Assembly (NCBI RefSeq): GCF_013337685.1
Contig: NZ_SUQN01000004.1
Location: forward strand, 372,001 to 436,000
Direction: 5' to 3'
Source of the DNA: Citrobacter gillenii
GTDB taxonomy: Bacteria > Pseudomonadota > Gammaproteobacteria > Enterobacterales > Enterobacteriaceae
Length of the DNA stretch: 64,000 bases
Part shown: positions 22,167-33,238 of the stretch, piece after piece
Layout of the letters: each line of letters starts with the position of its first letter
Numbering within the stretch: position 1 is the stretch's first letter
The notes under the pieces: model-generated
What the model saw: the letters and a program-made list of their open reading frames with translations, nothing else
What the model was told of the DNA's origin: nothing
Databases searched by the model: none
Translations under genes and position numbers: made by a program

Positions 22167-22805
22167 TTAAAAACGATAACCCGCAGAGAACATAAACACC
22201 CACGGATCGAGACGTACGTTATCGTGCTGCTGTGCGCCAGCCAGTTTGTAGCTCGCGGTGGTGTCGATATCCATGTACCAGACCGACATGTTAATCAGCC
22301 AGTCGCGGTTGATTAAGTAGTCCATCCCCACCTGTCCCGCCGCACCCCAGGAGTCTTTCAGGCTCAGGTCAGATAATCCGGTTTCTTTACCGTTATCGTT
22401 AAATCCTTCGTCGAAGAACGTGGTGTAGTTAACGCCGACGCCAACGTAAGGACGCAACTTGCTGCTGGAGTCGCCAAAGTACCACTGCGCCATTAGCGTT
22501 GGCGGTAAATGGTGAACGGTCGCGATATCCCCGGTGGTTGAGGTGCCGATTTTATGACGAAACGGCGTTGCTGCCAGTAATTCGACACCAATATTGTCGG
22601 TCGCCATATAGGTGAATGTCAGCCCCAGTTGCGTGTTATTGCTGACGTCAAAACCGCCTAAACTTCCCAGCGTACCGCCCGCACCTTCCGTCGGTCTTAC
22701 GGTTGCAGAACCTGCGCGAATAAAGAACTCTCCCGCTTCATGCGCAAATGCGTTCCCGGAAAGTAGAGTTGTTAATGCCAATGCTGCCACTGTTAATTTT
22801 TTCAT
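22167..22805 (-). CDS. ompW: outer membrane protein OmpW
   Basis: An eight-stranded outer-membrane beta-barrel with a hydrophobic channel; it is a colicin S4 receptor in E. coli. It is 212 residues from the ATG at 22805. A cleavable signal peptide ends at about residue 21 (NAFA before HEAGEFF). The C-terminus is SAGYRF, with the terminal Phe needed for outer-membrane insertion. An upstream frame extension is noncoding. An FNR-like site (22909-22922) lies upstream, in line with known FNR control of ompW. Confidence 0.98.
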   Translation of the reverse strand: MKKLTVAALALTTLLSGNAFAHEAGEFFIRAGSATVRPTEGAGGTLGSLGGFDVSNNTQLGLTFTYMATDNIGVELLAATPFRHKIGTSTTGDIATVHHLPPTLMAQWYFGDSSSKLRPYVGVGVNYTTFFDEGFNDNGKETGLSDLSLKDSWGAAGQVGMDYLINRDWLINMSVWYMDIDTTASYKLAGAQQHDNVRLDPWVFMFSAGYRF

Positions 22806-22908
22806 GTCCGCTCCATCGTTATGGTTATAAAAGCGGAACGAATATACCCACAACGGAGTAATAAATGATCTAACACAGATCACATTGACGTCTGTAATTT
22901 AACATTTA

Positions 22909-22922
22909 TTGATCCAGATTAA
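22909..22922. promoter_or_regulatory. FNR-like site between ompW and yciC
   Basis: TTGATCCAGATTAA differs by one base from the FNR consensus TTGAT-N4-ATCAA. It lies about 105 bp upstream of the ompW start in the ompW-yciC divergent region. FNR control of ompW is known; use of this exact site is inferred. Confidence 0.6.
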
Positions 22923-23201
22923 GTTAGAACTTGCATTCAAAATCCTGGTTAACTTAATTCAGATCAATTTTGATATATTTCCACCCTGTGAGCATTTTTC
23001 CCTTCAATGGTATACGGATGTAATGACGCCATGGTGTACACAGAACAAACAGCGTTGTTGCATAATGCTGAAGTCATAGCCAAAAATTACCGCCGCTTTA
23101 CAAAGATATGCTTTTCCATACACCTCGCGATGCTGCCACTGTTGAGTTATCCAGGGTACAATTGCCCGCAAATGAACACCTGCAAAACTCAAGGAGAGTG
23201 C

Positions 23202-23945
23202 ATGTCAATCACGGCGAAGTCCGTTTACCGTGACACGGGAAACTTTTTCCGTAATCAATTCATTACCATCTTGCTGGTATCGCTGTTGTGCGCGTTTATC
23301 ACGGTGGTGTTCGGGCATGCTTTTTCCCCCAGCGACGCGCAGATTGCGCAACTCAGTGAAGGGGATCAGATAACCAACAGCGTGGGACTATTCGACCTGG
23401 TGCAGAACATGACACCGGAACAGCAGCAAATCCTGCTACGTGCGTCAGCGGCATCGACATTTTCTGGACTTATCGGCAATGCCATCCTCGCGGGCGGTAT
23501 TATTCTGATGATCCAGTTAATTTCAGCAGGCCATCGAGTCAGCGCGCTGCGGGCCATTGGCGCCAGTGCGCCGGTATTGCCTAAGCTGTTTATTCTGATT
23601 TTTCTGACTACCCTGCTGGTGCAAATCGGGATTATGCTGGTCGTTGTACCCGGTATTGTGCTGGCCATTCTGCTGTCGCTTGCGCCAGTGATGATGGTTC
23701 AGGATAAGATGGGTGTCTTTGCAGCCATGCGCAACAGTATGCGTTTGGCGTGGTCTAACATGCGACTGGTTGCGCCCGCTGTGATCGGTTGGCTGCTGGC
23801 AAAAACGTCACTGTTGCTGCTCGCCCCCACTTTTGCTGTATTAACGCCGAATGTTGGCGCGGTAGTGGCGAATACGCTGAGCAATATGATTTCTGCCGTT
23901 TTGCTGATCTATTTGTTCCGCCTGTATATGCTGATTCGCCAATAA
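23202..23945 (+). CDS. yciC: UPF0259 inner-membrane protein YciC
   Basis: A 247-residue polytopic membrane protein, full length against E. coli YciC, with about six hydrophobic helices (for example [18 protein letters not shown] and [19 protein letters not shown]). The ATG at 23202 follows AAGGAGAG; the longer upstream frame is noncoding. In E. coli yciC, together with yciB, has been linked to envelope integrity; the biochemical role is not established. It is probably co-transcribed with yciB. Confidence 0.95.
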   Translation: MSITAKSVYRDTGNFFRNQFITILLVSLLCAFITVVFGHAFSPSDAQIAQLSEGDQITNSVGLFDLVQNMTPEQQQILLRASAASTFSGLIGNAILAGGIILMIQLISAGHRVSALRAIGASAPVLPKLFILIFLTTLLVQIGIMLVVVPGIVLAILLSLAPVMMVQDKMGVFAAMRNSMRLAWSNMRLVAPAVIGWLLAKTSLLLLAPTFAVLTPNVGAVVANTLSNMISAVLLIYLFRLYMLIRQ

Positions 23946-24000
23946 ACCCTGAACGCATCCCGGCCTCTTGGTCGATGCTTTTTGATTACGGAATCGAAGA

Positions 24001-24540
24001 ATGAAGCAGTTTCTTGATTTTTTACCGCTGGTGGTCTTTTTCGCTTTTTATAAGCTTTATGACATCTATGCGGCGACCTCGGCACTGATTGTCGCGACAG
24101 CCATTGTGTTGATTTACAGCTGGGTTCGCTATCGCAAGGTCGAGAAGATGGCGTTGATCACCTTTATTCTGGTGGCTGTTTTTGGCGGCCTGACCGTTTT
24201 CTTCCACAACGATGAATTCATTAAGTGGAAGGTAACGGTGATATATGGGCTGTTTGCGGGTGCCTTACTGGTCAGCCAGTGGGTGATGAAAAAACCGCTG
24301 ATTCAGCGCATGTTAGGTAAAGAACTGACGCTGCCGCAGCCGGTATGGTCGAAACTGAACCTGGCCTGGGCCGTCTTTTTCATCCTGTGCGGTCTGGCGA
24401 ATATCTACATCGCGTTTTGGCTGCCGCAAAATATCTGGGTAAATTTCAAAGTGTTTGGCTTAACCGCCCTGACGTTGGTCTTCACGCTGCTGAGCGGGGT
24501 GTATATTTACCGACATCTGCCGCAGGAAGATAAGTCATAA
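24001..24540 (+). CDS. yciB: inner-membrane septation-type protein YciB
   Basis: A 179-residue protein of the intracellular septation protein A (IspA/IspZ) family. It has five predicted membrane helices, begins [14 protein letters not shown] and ends with a charged tail. E. coli YciB takes part in cell-envelope synthesis and interacts with elongation and division proteins. The 55-bp gap after yciC has no terminator, so the two are likely one transcript, and it is followed by a strong terminator. Confidence 0.96.
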   Translation: MKQFLDFLPLVVFFAFYKLYDIYAATSALIVATAIVLIYSWVRYRKVEKMALITFILVAVFGGLTVFFHNDEFIKWKVTVIYGLFAGALLVSQWVMKKPLIQRMLGKELTLPQPVWSKLNLAWAVFFILCGLANIYIAFWLPQNIWVNFKVFGLTALTLVFTLLSGVYIYRHLPQEDKS

Positions 24541-24545
24541 TGTGC

Positions 24546-24577
24546 ATTCGCCAGATCTGCGGATCTGGCGAATTTTT
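24546..24577 (+). terminator. yciCB terminator
   Basis: Perfect 12-bp stem ATTCGCCAGATC / GATCTGGCGAAT with a four-base loop (TGCG), followed by TTTT. It starts five bases after the yciB stop. Confidence 0.95.
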
Positions 24578-24695
24578 AACCCACCCTACATTTCTCTCAC
24601 TTTAACACCGCGTTGCACACCGCATCCCCTCTGTTCTCAGCCCACAAATTCTAGTAGCATCGCGCCTGTAATCTTTCTCTACAGTCGGTTCTACA

Positions 24696-25097
24696 ATGAC
24701 AACAACGAATAACACCCCTCAAGGTGAGCTGGTTTTACGTACTCTGGCCATGCCAGCCGATACCAATGCTAATGGCGATATTTTTGGCGGTTGGCTGATG
24801 TCGCAAATGGATATCGGTGGCGCTATTCAGGCCAAGGAAATCGCGCACGGTCGTGTGGTCACGGTGCGAGTGGAAGGAATGAGTTTTTTACGCCCGGTTG
24901 CCGTCGGTGATGTGGTCTGTTGCTATGCGCGCTGTGTGAAGCGCGGTAACACATCCATCAGCATTAATATTGAAGTCTGGGTTAAGAAAGTGGCATCTGA
25001 GCCAATTGGGCAACGCTACAAAGCCACCGAAGCGTTGTTTATCTACGTGGCCGTGGATAAAGATGGGAAACCCCGTCCGATCCCCGCCTCTGCCTGA
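24696..25097 (+). CDS. yciA: acyl-CoA thioesterase YciA
   Basis: A hotdog-fold thioesterase of 133 residues that hydrolyses a broad range of short- to long-chain acyl-CoAs. Family features are the NANGDIFGGWLMSQMD helix-start motif with the catalytic Asp near residue 34, VRVEGMSFLRPVAVGD, and IEVWVKK. The ATG lacks a clear Shine-Dalgarno sequence. It stands alone between the yciB terminator and a REP unit that separates it from the convergent tonB. Confidence 0.96.
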   Translation: MTTTNNTPQGELVLRTLAMPADTNANGDIFGGWLMSQMDIGGAIQAKEIAHGRVVTVRVEGMSFLRPVAVGDVVCCYARCVKRGNTSISINIEVWVKKVASEPIGQRYKATEALFIYVAVDKDGKPRPIPASA

Positions 25098-25138
25098 TAC
25101 GACACGTTAACGTCGAAATCAGACAAGCATTATGCTAA

Positions 25139-25172
25139 TTGCCGGATGATGGCGTAGCGCCTCATCCGGCCA
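25139..25172. repeat. single REP unit
   Basis: TTGCCGGATGATGGCGTAGC paired with CGCCTCATCCGGCC, an imperfect palindrome of the REP type, between the convergent yciA and tonB. Confidence 0.88.
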
Positions 25173-25177
25173 ACTTC

Positions 25178-25894
25178 TTACTCGATCTGCGCAGTACCGT
25201 TCAGACGGAAAACAATATTCACCACCAGTCCGGAGCCGGGTTTGCCCGCCTCGTAGCGCCATTTGCGCATGGCATTCTTCACTTCACGCTCAAACATATT
25301 GGCGGGCTGCGCGGAAAGCACCTCCACGTTCTCAACCCGGCCATCTGACGTCACGTCAAATTTCACTTTTACACGACCTTCAATACGCAGCGCCTGCGCA
25401 CGTGCCGGATACTGTGGCTGATTACGACTCAGCGCACGCGGGCCAGCAGGCGCACTGACGGTCGGCTTGCTGGTGGCCGGGGCGGTACTGGTGGTCGGGC
25501 GCGCAGGCGCGGTGTTTTCAACTGGCGCAGCCGGGCGTGATTCAACCGGTTTAACGTCACGTTTCGGCTGTTCTTGCACCTTTTTCACCGGTTTTGGCTT
25601 CGGTTTTGGCTTTGGCTTCGGTTTCTCAATAACGACCGGTGCCTCCTTTGGCGGCTCAGGAATCGGTTCGGGTTCCGGTTCTGGCTCGACGACGGGCTCC
25701 GGAGGCGGCTGAACAACCTGCGGCGGTTCGAGGTCAGCTGGCGCGACCATCGTGATAGAAATCGGCTGCGCGGGCGCAGGCAGTTCAATAACCTGATGTA
25801 CCGAGGTATACAGCAGTCCTGCCACTACAGCACCATGAACGCCGACAGAAAGTAACGTCGGCCAGGGAAAGCGACGAGGTAAATCAAGGGTCAT
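25178..25894 (-). CDS. tonB: energy transducer TonB
   Basis: Couples the proton motive force from ExbB-ExbD to outer-membrane receptors for siderophores and vitamin B12. It is 238 residues from the ATG at 25894 (MTLDLPRRF); an ATG three codons upstream (25903) is equally possible. The N-terminal signal anchor (about 12-32) contains the essential His20 ([11 protein letters not shown]). A long periplasmic Pro-rich spacer has Glu-Pro then Lys-Pro repeats (about 64-105). The C-terminal receptor-binding domain has QPQYPARAQ and ends in [11 protein letters not shown]. Confidence 0.98.
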   Translation of the reverse strand: MTLDLPRRFPWPTLLSVGVHGAVVAGLLYTSVHQVIELPAPAQPISITMVAPADLEPPQVVQPPPEPVVEPEPEPEPIPEPPKEAPVVIEKPKPKPKPKPKPVKKVQEQPKRDVKPVESRPAAPVENTAPARPTTSTAPATSKPTVSAPAGPRALSRNQPQYPARAQALRIEGRVKVKFDVTSDGRVENVEVLSAQPANMFEREVKNAMRKWRYEAGKPGSGLVVNIVFRLNGTAQIE

Positions 25895-25941
25895 TGAAGT
25901 CATAATCGTTTCAGTTAAAAAACCAGGCCCTGATTTTAAAT

Positions 25942-25960
25942 GCAAATAGCAATCATATTC
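25942..25960 (-). promoter_or_regulatory. possible Fur site in the tonB promoter
   Basis: GCAAATAGCAATCATATTC matches the 19-bp Fur consensus at about 12 positions and lies roughly 50 bp upstream of tonB. Fur control of tonB is well known in E. coli; the match here is only moderate. Confidence 0.4.
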
Positions 25961-26118
25961 AATAAGCCCATGGCGGTAAGCGGCATTTAAAACGCGATTT
26001 TATGATAAAAACCCACTTCTAAAGTAGGGGCTTAACAAATCCGTTATCTTTCCGTTGCAGTTGTTAGGCCTTTCCAATAACGTAATTAACGACTTTTACC
26101 GATCAAGGAGCTCTTCCC

Positions 26119-26415
26119 GTGCTGTACGTTATTTATGCTCAAGATATCGCTGATTCTCTCGAAAAACGCCTTTCCGTGCGCCCGGCACATCTGGCACGTC
26201 TGCAACTTCTCCATGACGAAGGTCGCCTGTTGACCGCAGGCCCTATGCCCGCCGTGGATAGCAACGACCCGGGTGCGGCCGGATTTACCGGATCAACCGT
26301 CATTGCCGAATTTGAATCACTCGAAGCTGCACAAGCATGGGCTGAAGCTGACCCGTATGTAGCGGCAGGCGTTTATGCGCAAGTTTCAGTAAAACCGTAT
26401 AAGAAAGTATTTTAA
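26119..26415 (+). CDS. yciI: YciI family protein
   Basis: A 98-residue cytoplasmic protein of the YciI/dimeric alpha-beta barrel family; its biological role is unknown. It starts with GTG (MLYVIYAQD), preceded by AAGGAG. The family His and Asp residues lie in RPAHLARL and [12 protein letters not shown]. It is transcribed divergently from tonB, as in E. coli. Confidence 0.95.
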   Translation: MLYVIYAQDIADSLEKRLSVRPAHLARLQLLHDEGRLLTAGPMPAVDSNDPGAAGFTGSTVIAEFESLEAAQAWAEADPYVAAGVYAQVSVKPYKKVF

Positions 26416-26859
26416 GCAACAACGTCAGACTAACATTAATAAGCAGAGTGATTATCTACCCGCTTATAATATTCACAAGGGTGCATCTGAATAGATAATA
26501 TTCAATGCACCTGTATTATTGCTATTTCAATACTCACCATGGCATATAACACTTAGTGGTTAGAAGCTAAAGCATTTGGCAAAATGTTATGCGGCGAATC
26601 GTTTCATGAATAATGACGGTCTTTTCTACAGACGTAGAATAAGGTAGAGGAATGCTGTCGACTTCCTATTAAATTGCTATTTATCATTATCAATTTATTA
26701 TGTATTTCACTTCTGAAAAGTGATACATCAAGCACAATAAAATTTCAACTCACTAATTTAACGCTTTTAAAACAACAAGATACATCACCACATCCATCTG
26801 AGGCACCCGATGCCACTTCTGCATTACGCCATCAGAAGTGGCATTAACTCACTGATTCT
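26416..26859. other. AT-rich intergenic region at the kch position
   Basis: A 444-bp AT-rich segment without a recognisable gene. E. coli carries kch at this locus. It contains an inverted repeat GGTGCAT / ATGCACC (26480-26511), a possible yciI terminator, and a 12-bp perfect inverted repeat at 26810-26844 (see separate entry). Confidence 0.6.
26810..26844 (-). terminator. inverted repeat downstream of the small lipoprotein gene
   Basis: Perfect 12-bp stem ATGCCACTTCTG / CAGAAGTGGCAT with an 11-base loop, 15 bp after the lipoprotein stop. There is no T-tract, so it may act as an mRNA 3'-end stabiliser or a weak terminator. Confidence 0.5.
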
Positions 26860-27021
26860 TTAATATCCAGCAGCTTTATTGGCCGCATTGATTCGCTTAG
26901 TCCTGGCGTCTTTTTGATTTTTATCTGTTGCCTGCATGATGCCACCGGCAGCATCAATCCAGTCGCTTGCCGTGCAACCAGACAACGTCACACTCAGCAT
27001 GAGCGCCATTAAATACTTCAT
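26860..27021 (-). CDS. small putative lipoprotein, 53 residues
   Basis: Starts MKYLMALMLSVTLSGC. It has a short basic N-terminus, a hydrophobic core and a lipobox LSGC with Cys16 as the predicted lipidation site. Asp is not at position +2 after Cys (the residue is Thr), which favours outer-membrane sorting. The mature peptide is about 38 residues, hydrophilic, rich in Lys, Ala, Asp and Asn, and ends NKAAGY. GGAG lies seven bases upstream of the ATG. It occupies the place where E. coli has kch. Function is unknown; it resembles small entericidin-like or phage-type lipoproteins only in size. Confidence 0.78.
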   Translation of the reverse strand: MKYLMALMLSVTLSGCTASDWIDAAGGIMQATDKNQKDARTKRINAANKAAGY

Positions 27022-27226
27022 CTAAACTCCGTTTTTCAAAAACCGTACAAAAATATTGGTGAAAATTTATATAATTAGTTATTACCGGCACATTGTTACA
27101 AACATATCCGACACGAGCAATCAATAAATAAGGGGCTGATTGAATAACGCAGAATATTAAGCGGGAGGATAAAAGATGGCGGGTTGTGCTGTGGTCATTG
27201 GGCACCGCCAGCGATGCCCATTTTGA

Positions 27227-27400
27227 TCAGACGCTGTGGATTGCAAACAACAACGAGTTACGTTGATGGTTGAGAATGCACTTTCTGATGGTATGGATGC
27301 GCATATTGCGGCGCGATTGTCCTTCAAGCCAACGCGCTTTACGGCGACTGGCCTGACGCTGCATCCGCCAGCGCCCCACTTCCGTTCTACTACGCTTCAT
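27227..27400 (-). CDS. yciY: small basic protein YciY
   Basis: A 57-residue, strongly basic protein (MKRSRTEVGRWRMQRQ, then RRKARWLEGQSRRNMRIH), recognisable as E. coli YciY, which lies next to cls in E. coli too. The ATG at 27400 matches the E. coli start; seven further codons upstream are open. It has no membrane segment. Function is unknown; the high Arg content suggests nucleic-acid or ribosome association, which is inference only. Confidence 0.88.
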   Translation of the reverse strand: MKRSRTEVGRWRMQRQASRRKARWLEGQSRRNMRIHTIRKCILNHQRNSLLFAIHSV

Positions 27401-27542
27401 GTTAACCACTCTTACCGTCACAGAGCGGACATTATACCGCCTGACCGAATGCAGACCAGCAGTTTTCCCGTGTTTTTATTTGCCAGATGAATCCTGATGC
27501 GTAAACTCTTAACAATACGCTTTCAAAAGGATTTTTAAATTT

Positions 27543-29367
<1,825 letters not shown>

Positions 29368-29375
29368 GTCAAAAG

Positions 29376-29400
29376 AAAAGCTGCCCAGGCAGCTTTTTTT
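29376..29400 (+). terminator. yciU terminator
   Basis: AAAAGCTGCC, loop CA, GGCAGC and seven T residues, nine bases after the yciU stop. A classic intrinsic terminator that also faces the convergent channel gene. Confidence 0.95.
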
Positions 29401-29402
29401 AT

Positions 29403-30245
29403 TTAATTCGGAAGCTTAGTTCCACAGCGGTTACAAAATTGCGCGCTGTGCTCGTGCTGATGCTGCTGACACTGAGGGCATTGACGCTGATTCTGCCGAT
29501 GCTGAAACGCGCTGCTCATGTGCGTGGTAATCAAGCCCGTGGGTATTGCAATTACTGAATAACCGATCAGGATAAGCACTGACGCCACCATACGCCCTAA
29601 CGGCGTGTGCGGCGCGATATCCCCATACCCAACCGTCGTTACCGTCACAATGGCCCAGTACACCGACGCATTCAGCGTATCAAATCCATACTTCGGCCCT
29701 TCAATGAGATACATCAGCGCGCCGAAAATAATCATTAAAATGGCGATAAACGAATAGAACAGAATCAACTGGTGACGTGCGCTTTTTATAGCGCCCCAAA
29801 ACACCATCAACGAAGGCATAAAGCGCAACAACTTGAGGATCCGCAGTACACGAATCGCCCGCATCGCTCGCCAGGCAAACACATAGTTCAGACTCATTTC
29901 TGGCCATAACCACATCACATACAGCGGCAAAATGGTGGCCAAATCGATAATACCCCAAAAACTAAACACATATTTTGCCGGATTGGCCCAACAGCTTAAT
30001 CGCAGCAAGTATTCGGCGGTGAAGACCAGAGTAATAAAGATCTCCAGCCAGACAAAAGAACGCCATTCATCATACGTTAAATGATATTGCGTCCCGACGC
30101 CCGACTCGACGAAGATGACAATGACGCTAAGCAACGCAAACAGCGCGCACAGACCTTCAAAACGACGACCTGAGCGCGTGTTTAAATCGAATAATTTACG
30201 ATAGACAGCGCGGCGGACAGAGGACACAAAGCCAGACACATTCAC
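29403..30245 (-). CDS. voltage-gated potassium channel with C-terminal zinc ribbon
   Basis: A six-helix Kv-type channel subunit of 280 residues. S4 carries basic residues every third position (R126, R129, R132, R135, K138, R141), a real voltage-sensor pattern. The pore holds the selectivity filter TVGYGD (204-209), and S6 follows. The cytoplasmic tail is short and ends in a probable zinc ribbon (Cys255, Cys258, Cys270, Cys273) instead of the RCK domain of E. coli Kch. It starts at GTG 30245 or, with better ribosome-binding spacing, GTG 30239. It lies between yciU and oppF, where E. coli has no channel, directly after the oppF terminator. Confidence 0.88.
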   Translation of the reverse strand: MNVSGFVSSVRRAVYRKLFDLNTRSGRRFEGLCALFALLSVIVIFVESGVGTQYHLTYDEWRSFVWLEIFITLVFTAEYLLRLSCWANPAKYVFSFWGIIDLATILPLYVMWLWPEMSLNYVFAWRAMRAIRVLRILKLLRFMPSLMVFWGAIKSARHQLILFYSFIAILMIIFGALMYLIEGPKYGFDTLNASVYWAIVTVTTVGYGDIAPHTPLGRMVASVLILIGYSVIAIPTGLITTHMSSAFQHRQNQRQCPQCQQHQHEHSAQFCNRCGTKLPN

Positions 30246-30251
30246 CTCACC

Positions 30252-30280
30252 TATAAGAAGGGCTGACCTTTGTCAGCCCT
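30252..30280 (-). terminator. opp operon terminator
   Basis: Stem AGGGCTGAC / GTCAGCCCT with a four-base loop, then TCTTAT on the minus strand, just after the oppF stop. Confidence 0.88.
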
Positions 30281-30285
30281 CACGA

Positions 30286-31290
30286 TTATAGCGGGTCTAC
30301 TTTCAGGCAGGAAACAGCGTGGCGGAAACTTCCTTCCAGAACCGGTCGCGTTTTTGCACATTCCGGTCCGGCAATCGGACAACGGGTACGGAACACACAA
30401 CCAGACGGCGGATTGATCGGTGACGGTAATTCGCCTTCCAACAGTTGGATGGTTTTGTTCCTCTCCTGATCGGGATCGGGGATCGGCACCGCCGACATCA
30501 GCGCTTTAGTATAAGGATGCAGCGGGTTATGGTACACCTCGTCGTAAGTGCCCAGTTCCACCGCATGCCCCAGGTACATTACCAGCACGCGATCGGAAAT
30601 ATGTTTAACCACCGCCAGGTCATGGGCAATAAAGATTAACGATAATCCCATTTCACGCTGCAGTTGTTGCAACAGGTTCACTACCTGCGCCTGAATCGAC
30701 ACGTCCAGCGCCGAAACCGGCTCATCGCAAATAATCAACTTCGGCTCGAGGATCAGCGCGCGAGCAATCCCGATACGCTGACACTGCCCGCCTGAAAATT
30801 CGTGCGGATAGCGGTTGATCAAATTTGGCAACAGCCCGACTTTCATCATCATTGCCTTCACGCGATCGCGCACTTCCTGCCCTGGCAGGCTGGGATGATA
30901 AGTGCGCAGCGGTTCTGCGATAATTTCACCGATGGTCATACGCGGGTTTAATGAAGCCAGCGGATCCTGGAAAATCATCTGAATATCGCTGCGCACCGCG
31001 CGCCACTCATCGGGTTTCATACCCAGCAAATCTTTACCCAGCCAGGCCACTTTGCCGTCGGTGGCTTTCACCAGACCAATAATGGCGCGGGCAAAGGTAG
31101 ACTTACCGCAGCCTGACTCGCCCACCACCCCTAACGTTTCACCTTCGTACAGTCGCAGGGTCACGCCATCAACGGCTTTCAGTGTTTGTGAGGGTTGCCA
31201 GAACCACTGCTTGCCGTCTTTGATATCGAAATGGACTTTAAGATCGGCTATCTCAAGCAAGACTTTTCGTTGTTCAGTTGCCGTTGTCAT
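30286..31290 (-). CDS. oppF: oligopeptide ABC transporter ATP-binding protein OppF
   Basis: One of the two ATPases of the oligopeptide importer. It is 334 residues. Walker A is GESGCGKST, the signature is FSGGQCQR, Walker B is LIICDEPVSALD, and the switch His is in FIAHDLAVV. The C-terminal oligopeptide/dipeptide extension has CVFRTRCPIAGPEC. It overlaps oppD by four bases and is the last gene of the operon. Confidence 0.98.
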   Translation of the reverse strand: MTTATEQRKVLLEIADLKVHFDIKDGKQWFWQPSQTLKAVDGVTLRLYEGETLGVVGESGCGKSTFARAIIGLVKATDGKVAWLGKDLLGMKPDEWRAVRSDIQMIFQDPLASLNPRMTIGEIIAEPLRTYHPSLPGQEVRDRVKAMMMKVGLLPNLINRYPHEFSGGQCQRIGIARALILEPKLIICDEPVSALDVSIQAQVVNLLQQLQREMGLSLIFIAHDLAVVKHISDRVLVMYLGHAVELGTYDEVYHNPLHPYTKALMSAVPIPDPDQERNKTIQLLEGELPSPINPPSGCVFRTRCPIAGPECAKTRPVLEGSFRHAVSCLKVDPL

Positions 31291-32300
31291 ACCAGTTCCT
31301 CCACCGGTTTAAAGCAGGCACGCAGGCGGCCTGGGCTAAACTCTTCCAGCGGCGGTGCACTGCTACAAATTTCCATCGCATGCGGACAACGAGGCTGGAA
31401 CGGGCATCCTTTTGGCAAACGCAGCAGGTTTGGCGGGTTACCCGGGATGGTCAGCATCTCTTCCCCTTCAGCATCCAGACGCGGTACCGCGTTAAGCAAA
31501 CCAATAGAATACGGATGAACGGGTTTATAAAAGACATCGCGCGCGCTGCCATATTCCATGGTGCGCCCGGCATACATCACCAGAACCTTGTCGCATATCC
31601 CGGCAACCACACCGAGGTCGTGGGTGATCATAATAATCGCGGTATTGAATTCACTCTTAAGTTCATTCAGGAGCGTCATAATTTGCGCCTGAACCGTAAC
31701 ATCGAGCGCGGTTGTCGGCTCATCGGCGATCAGTAACTTTGGCCGACACTGTAACGCCATGGCGATCATCACACGCTGGCGCATCCCGCCTGAAAATTCA
31801 TGTGGATACATCTTCATACGCTTGCGCGCTTCCGGCATTTTGACCGCATCCAGCATTCTGACGGATTCTTCAAACGCTTCGGCTTTACTCATACCTTTAT
31901 GCAGCATCAGCACTTCCATTAACTGCTCTCCGACCCGCATATACGGGTTCAGGGAGGTCATGGGGTCCTGAAAGATCATTGAAATTTGTTCGGCGCGCAG
32001 TTTGTTCAGCTCGCGTTCCGGTAAATTAAGAATTTCACGTCCGTTGAACGTCGCAGAACCGCCGATGCGACCATTGGCCGCCAACAGTCCCATCAGGGCA
32101 AACGCCGTTTGCGATTTCCCCGATCCAGATTCACCGACAATACCCAGCGTTTCACCGGCTCGCAGCGAAAAGTTCAGATCGTTAACCGCGGTTACATCCC
32201 CATCAGGGGTGGCAAACGTCACGCGCAGATCTTTCACGTCCAGCAGTGCGTTAGCCTGTTGTTGCGCGAGCGGCGCGGTTGAGGTTTCAATTACGCTCAT
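31287..32300 (-). CDS. oppD: oligopeptide ABC transporter ATP-binding protein OppD
   Basis: Partner ATPase of OppF, 337 residues. Walker A is GESGSGKS, the signature is FSGGMRQR, Walker B is LLIADEPTTALD, and the switch His is in IMITHDLGVV. The C-terminal cysteine-containing region (CPFQPRCPHAMEIC) matches the family's iron-sulfur-like motif. The stop overlaps the oppF start, and it follows oppC by 11 bp. Confidence 0.98.
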   Translation of the reverse strand: MSVIETSTAPLAQQQANALLDVKDLRVTFATPDGDVTAVNDLNFSLRAGETLGIVGESGSGKSQTAFALMGLLAANGRIGGSATFNGREILNLPERELNKLRAEQISMIFQDPMTSLNPYMRVGEQLMEVLMLHKGMSKAEAFEESVRMLDAVKMPEARKRMKMYPHEFSGGMRQRVMIAMALQCRPKLLIADEPTTALDVTVQAQIMTLLNELKSEFNTAIIMITHDLGVVAGICDKVLVMYAGRTMEYGSARDVFYKPVHPYSIGLLNAVPRLDAEGEEMLTIPGNPPNLLRLPKGCPFQPRCPHAMEICSSAPPLEEFSPGRLRACFKPVEELV

Positions 32301-32311
32301 GGCTGCACTCC

Positions 32312-33220
32312 TTAACGGTCTTTCGGGTCGAGGGCATCACGCAGGCCATCGCCAATAAAGTTGAAACAGAACAACGTCACCACCAGGAAACCTGCCGGAA
32401 ACAGCAGCAGCCACGGTGAGACTTCCATTGAGTTAGCACCATCACTTAACAACGCCCCCCAACTGCTTAACGGCTCCTGGGTCCCTAAGCCAAGGAAGCT
32501 CAGGAAGGATTCGAACAGGATCATGCTCGGTACCAGTAGCGATGCGTACACAACTACCACGCCCAGAACGTTCGGGACAATATGGCGGATAACAATGCGC
32601 ACGGTCGAAACCCCACCCACCTGCGCAGCCTCAATAAACTCTTTGCGCTTCAGGCTCAGCGTCTGGCCACGCACGATACGTGCCATATCCAGCCAGGAGA
32701 CCATACCGATCGCCACAAAGATCAGCAGGATGTTTTGCCCAAAAAAGGTCACCAGCAGAATGACGAAGAACATGAACGGGAAGGAGTTGAGGATTTCCAG
32801 CAGGCGCATCATCACGGAGTCAATTTTGCCGCCCAGATAACCTGACAGCGATCCGTACAACGTGCCGACAATCACCGCCACCAGCGCCGCGGCAATCCCG
32901 ACCATCAGCGAAATACGTCCACCAATCGCCACGCGTACCAGCAGGTCACGACCCGAAGAATCAGTACCGAAGTAGTGGCCGGACTCACTGTCCGGCGCGC
33001 TGGACATCATTCCCCAGTCGGTATCGAAGTAGGTAAATTGCGATAGCATGGGCGCAAGGGTCACAAACAGCGCGATAATCACCAGCACAACCAGACTGGC
33101 TACCGCCGCGCGGTTATGCATAAAGCGTCGACGCGCATCCTGCCACAAACTGCGGCCTTCGACTTCCAGCTTTTCACTGAAATTCTCCAGCGTCTCGCTG
33201 TTTTTCTTACTTAACATCAT
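32312..33220 (-). CDS. oppC: oligopeptide ABC transporter permease OppC
   Basis: Inner-membrane permease subunit of 302 residues with about six membrane helices. The EAA coupling loop reads EFIEAAQVGGVSTVRIVIRH. The N-terminal cytoplasmic segment (MMLSKKNSETLENFSEKLE) matches E. coli OppC. It pairs with OppB to form the translocation path, and it lies 18 bp after oppB. Confidence 0.98.
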   Translation of the reverse strand: MMLSKKNSETLENFSEKLEVEGRSLWQDARRRFMHNRAAVASLVVLVIIALFVTLAPMLSQFTYFDTDWGMMSSAPDSESGHYFGTDSSGRDLLVRVAIGGRISLMVGIAAALVAVIVGTLYGSLSGYLGGKIDSVMMRLLEILNSFPFMFFVILLVTFFGQNILLIFVAIGMVSWLDMARIVRGQTLSLKRKEFIEAAQVGGVSTVRIVIRHIVPNVLGVVVVYASLLVPSMILFESFLSFLGLGTQEPLSSWGALLSDGANSMEVSPWLLLFPAGFLVVTLFCFNFIGDGLRDALDPKDR

Positions 33221-33238
33221 AGATAGCGAGCTCCAGTA

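Noticed and set aside
26954-27205. 83-codon minus-strand frame overlapping the small lipoprotein gene
   Set aside because: The lipoprotein frame has a lipobox and ribosome-binding site; this alternative frame has neither.
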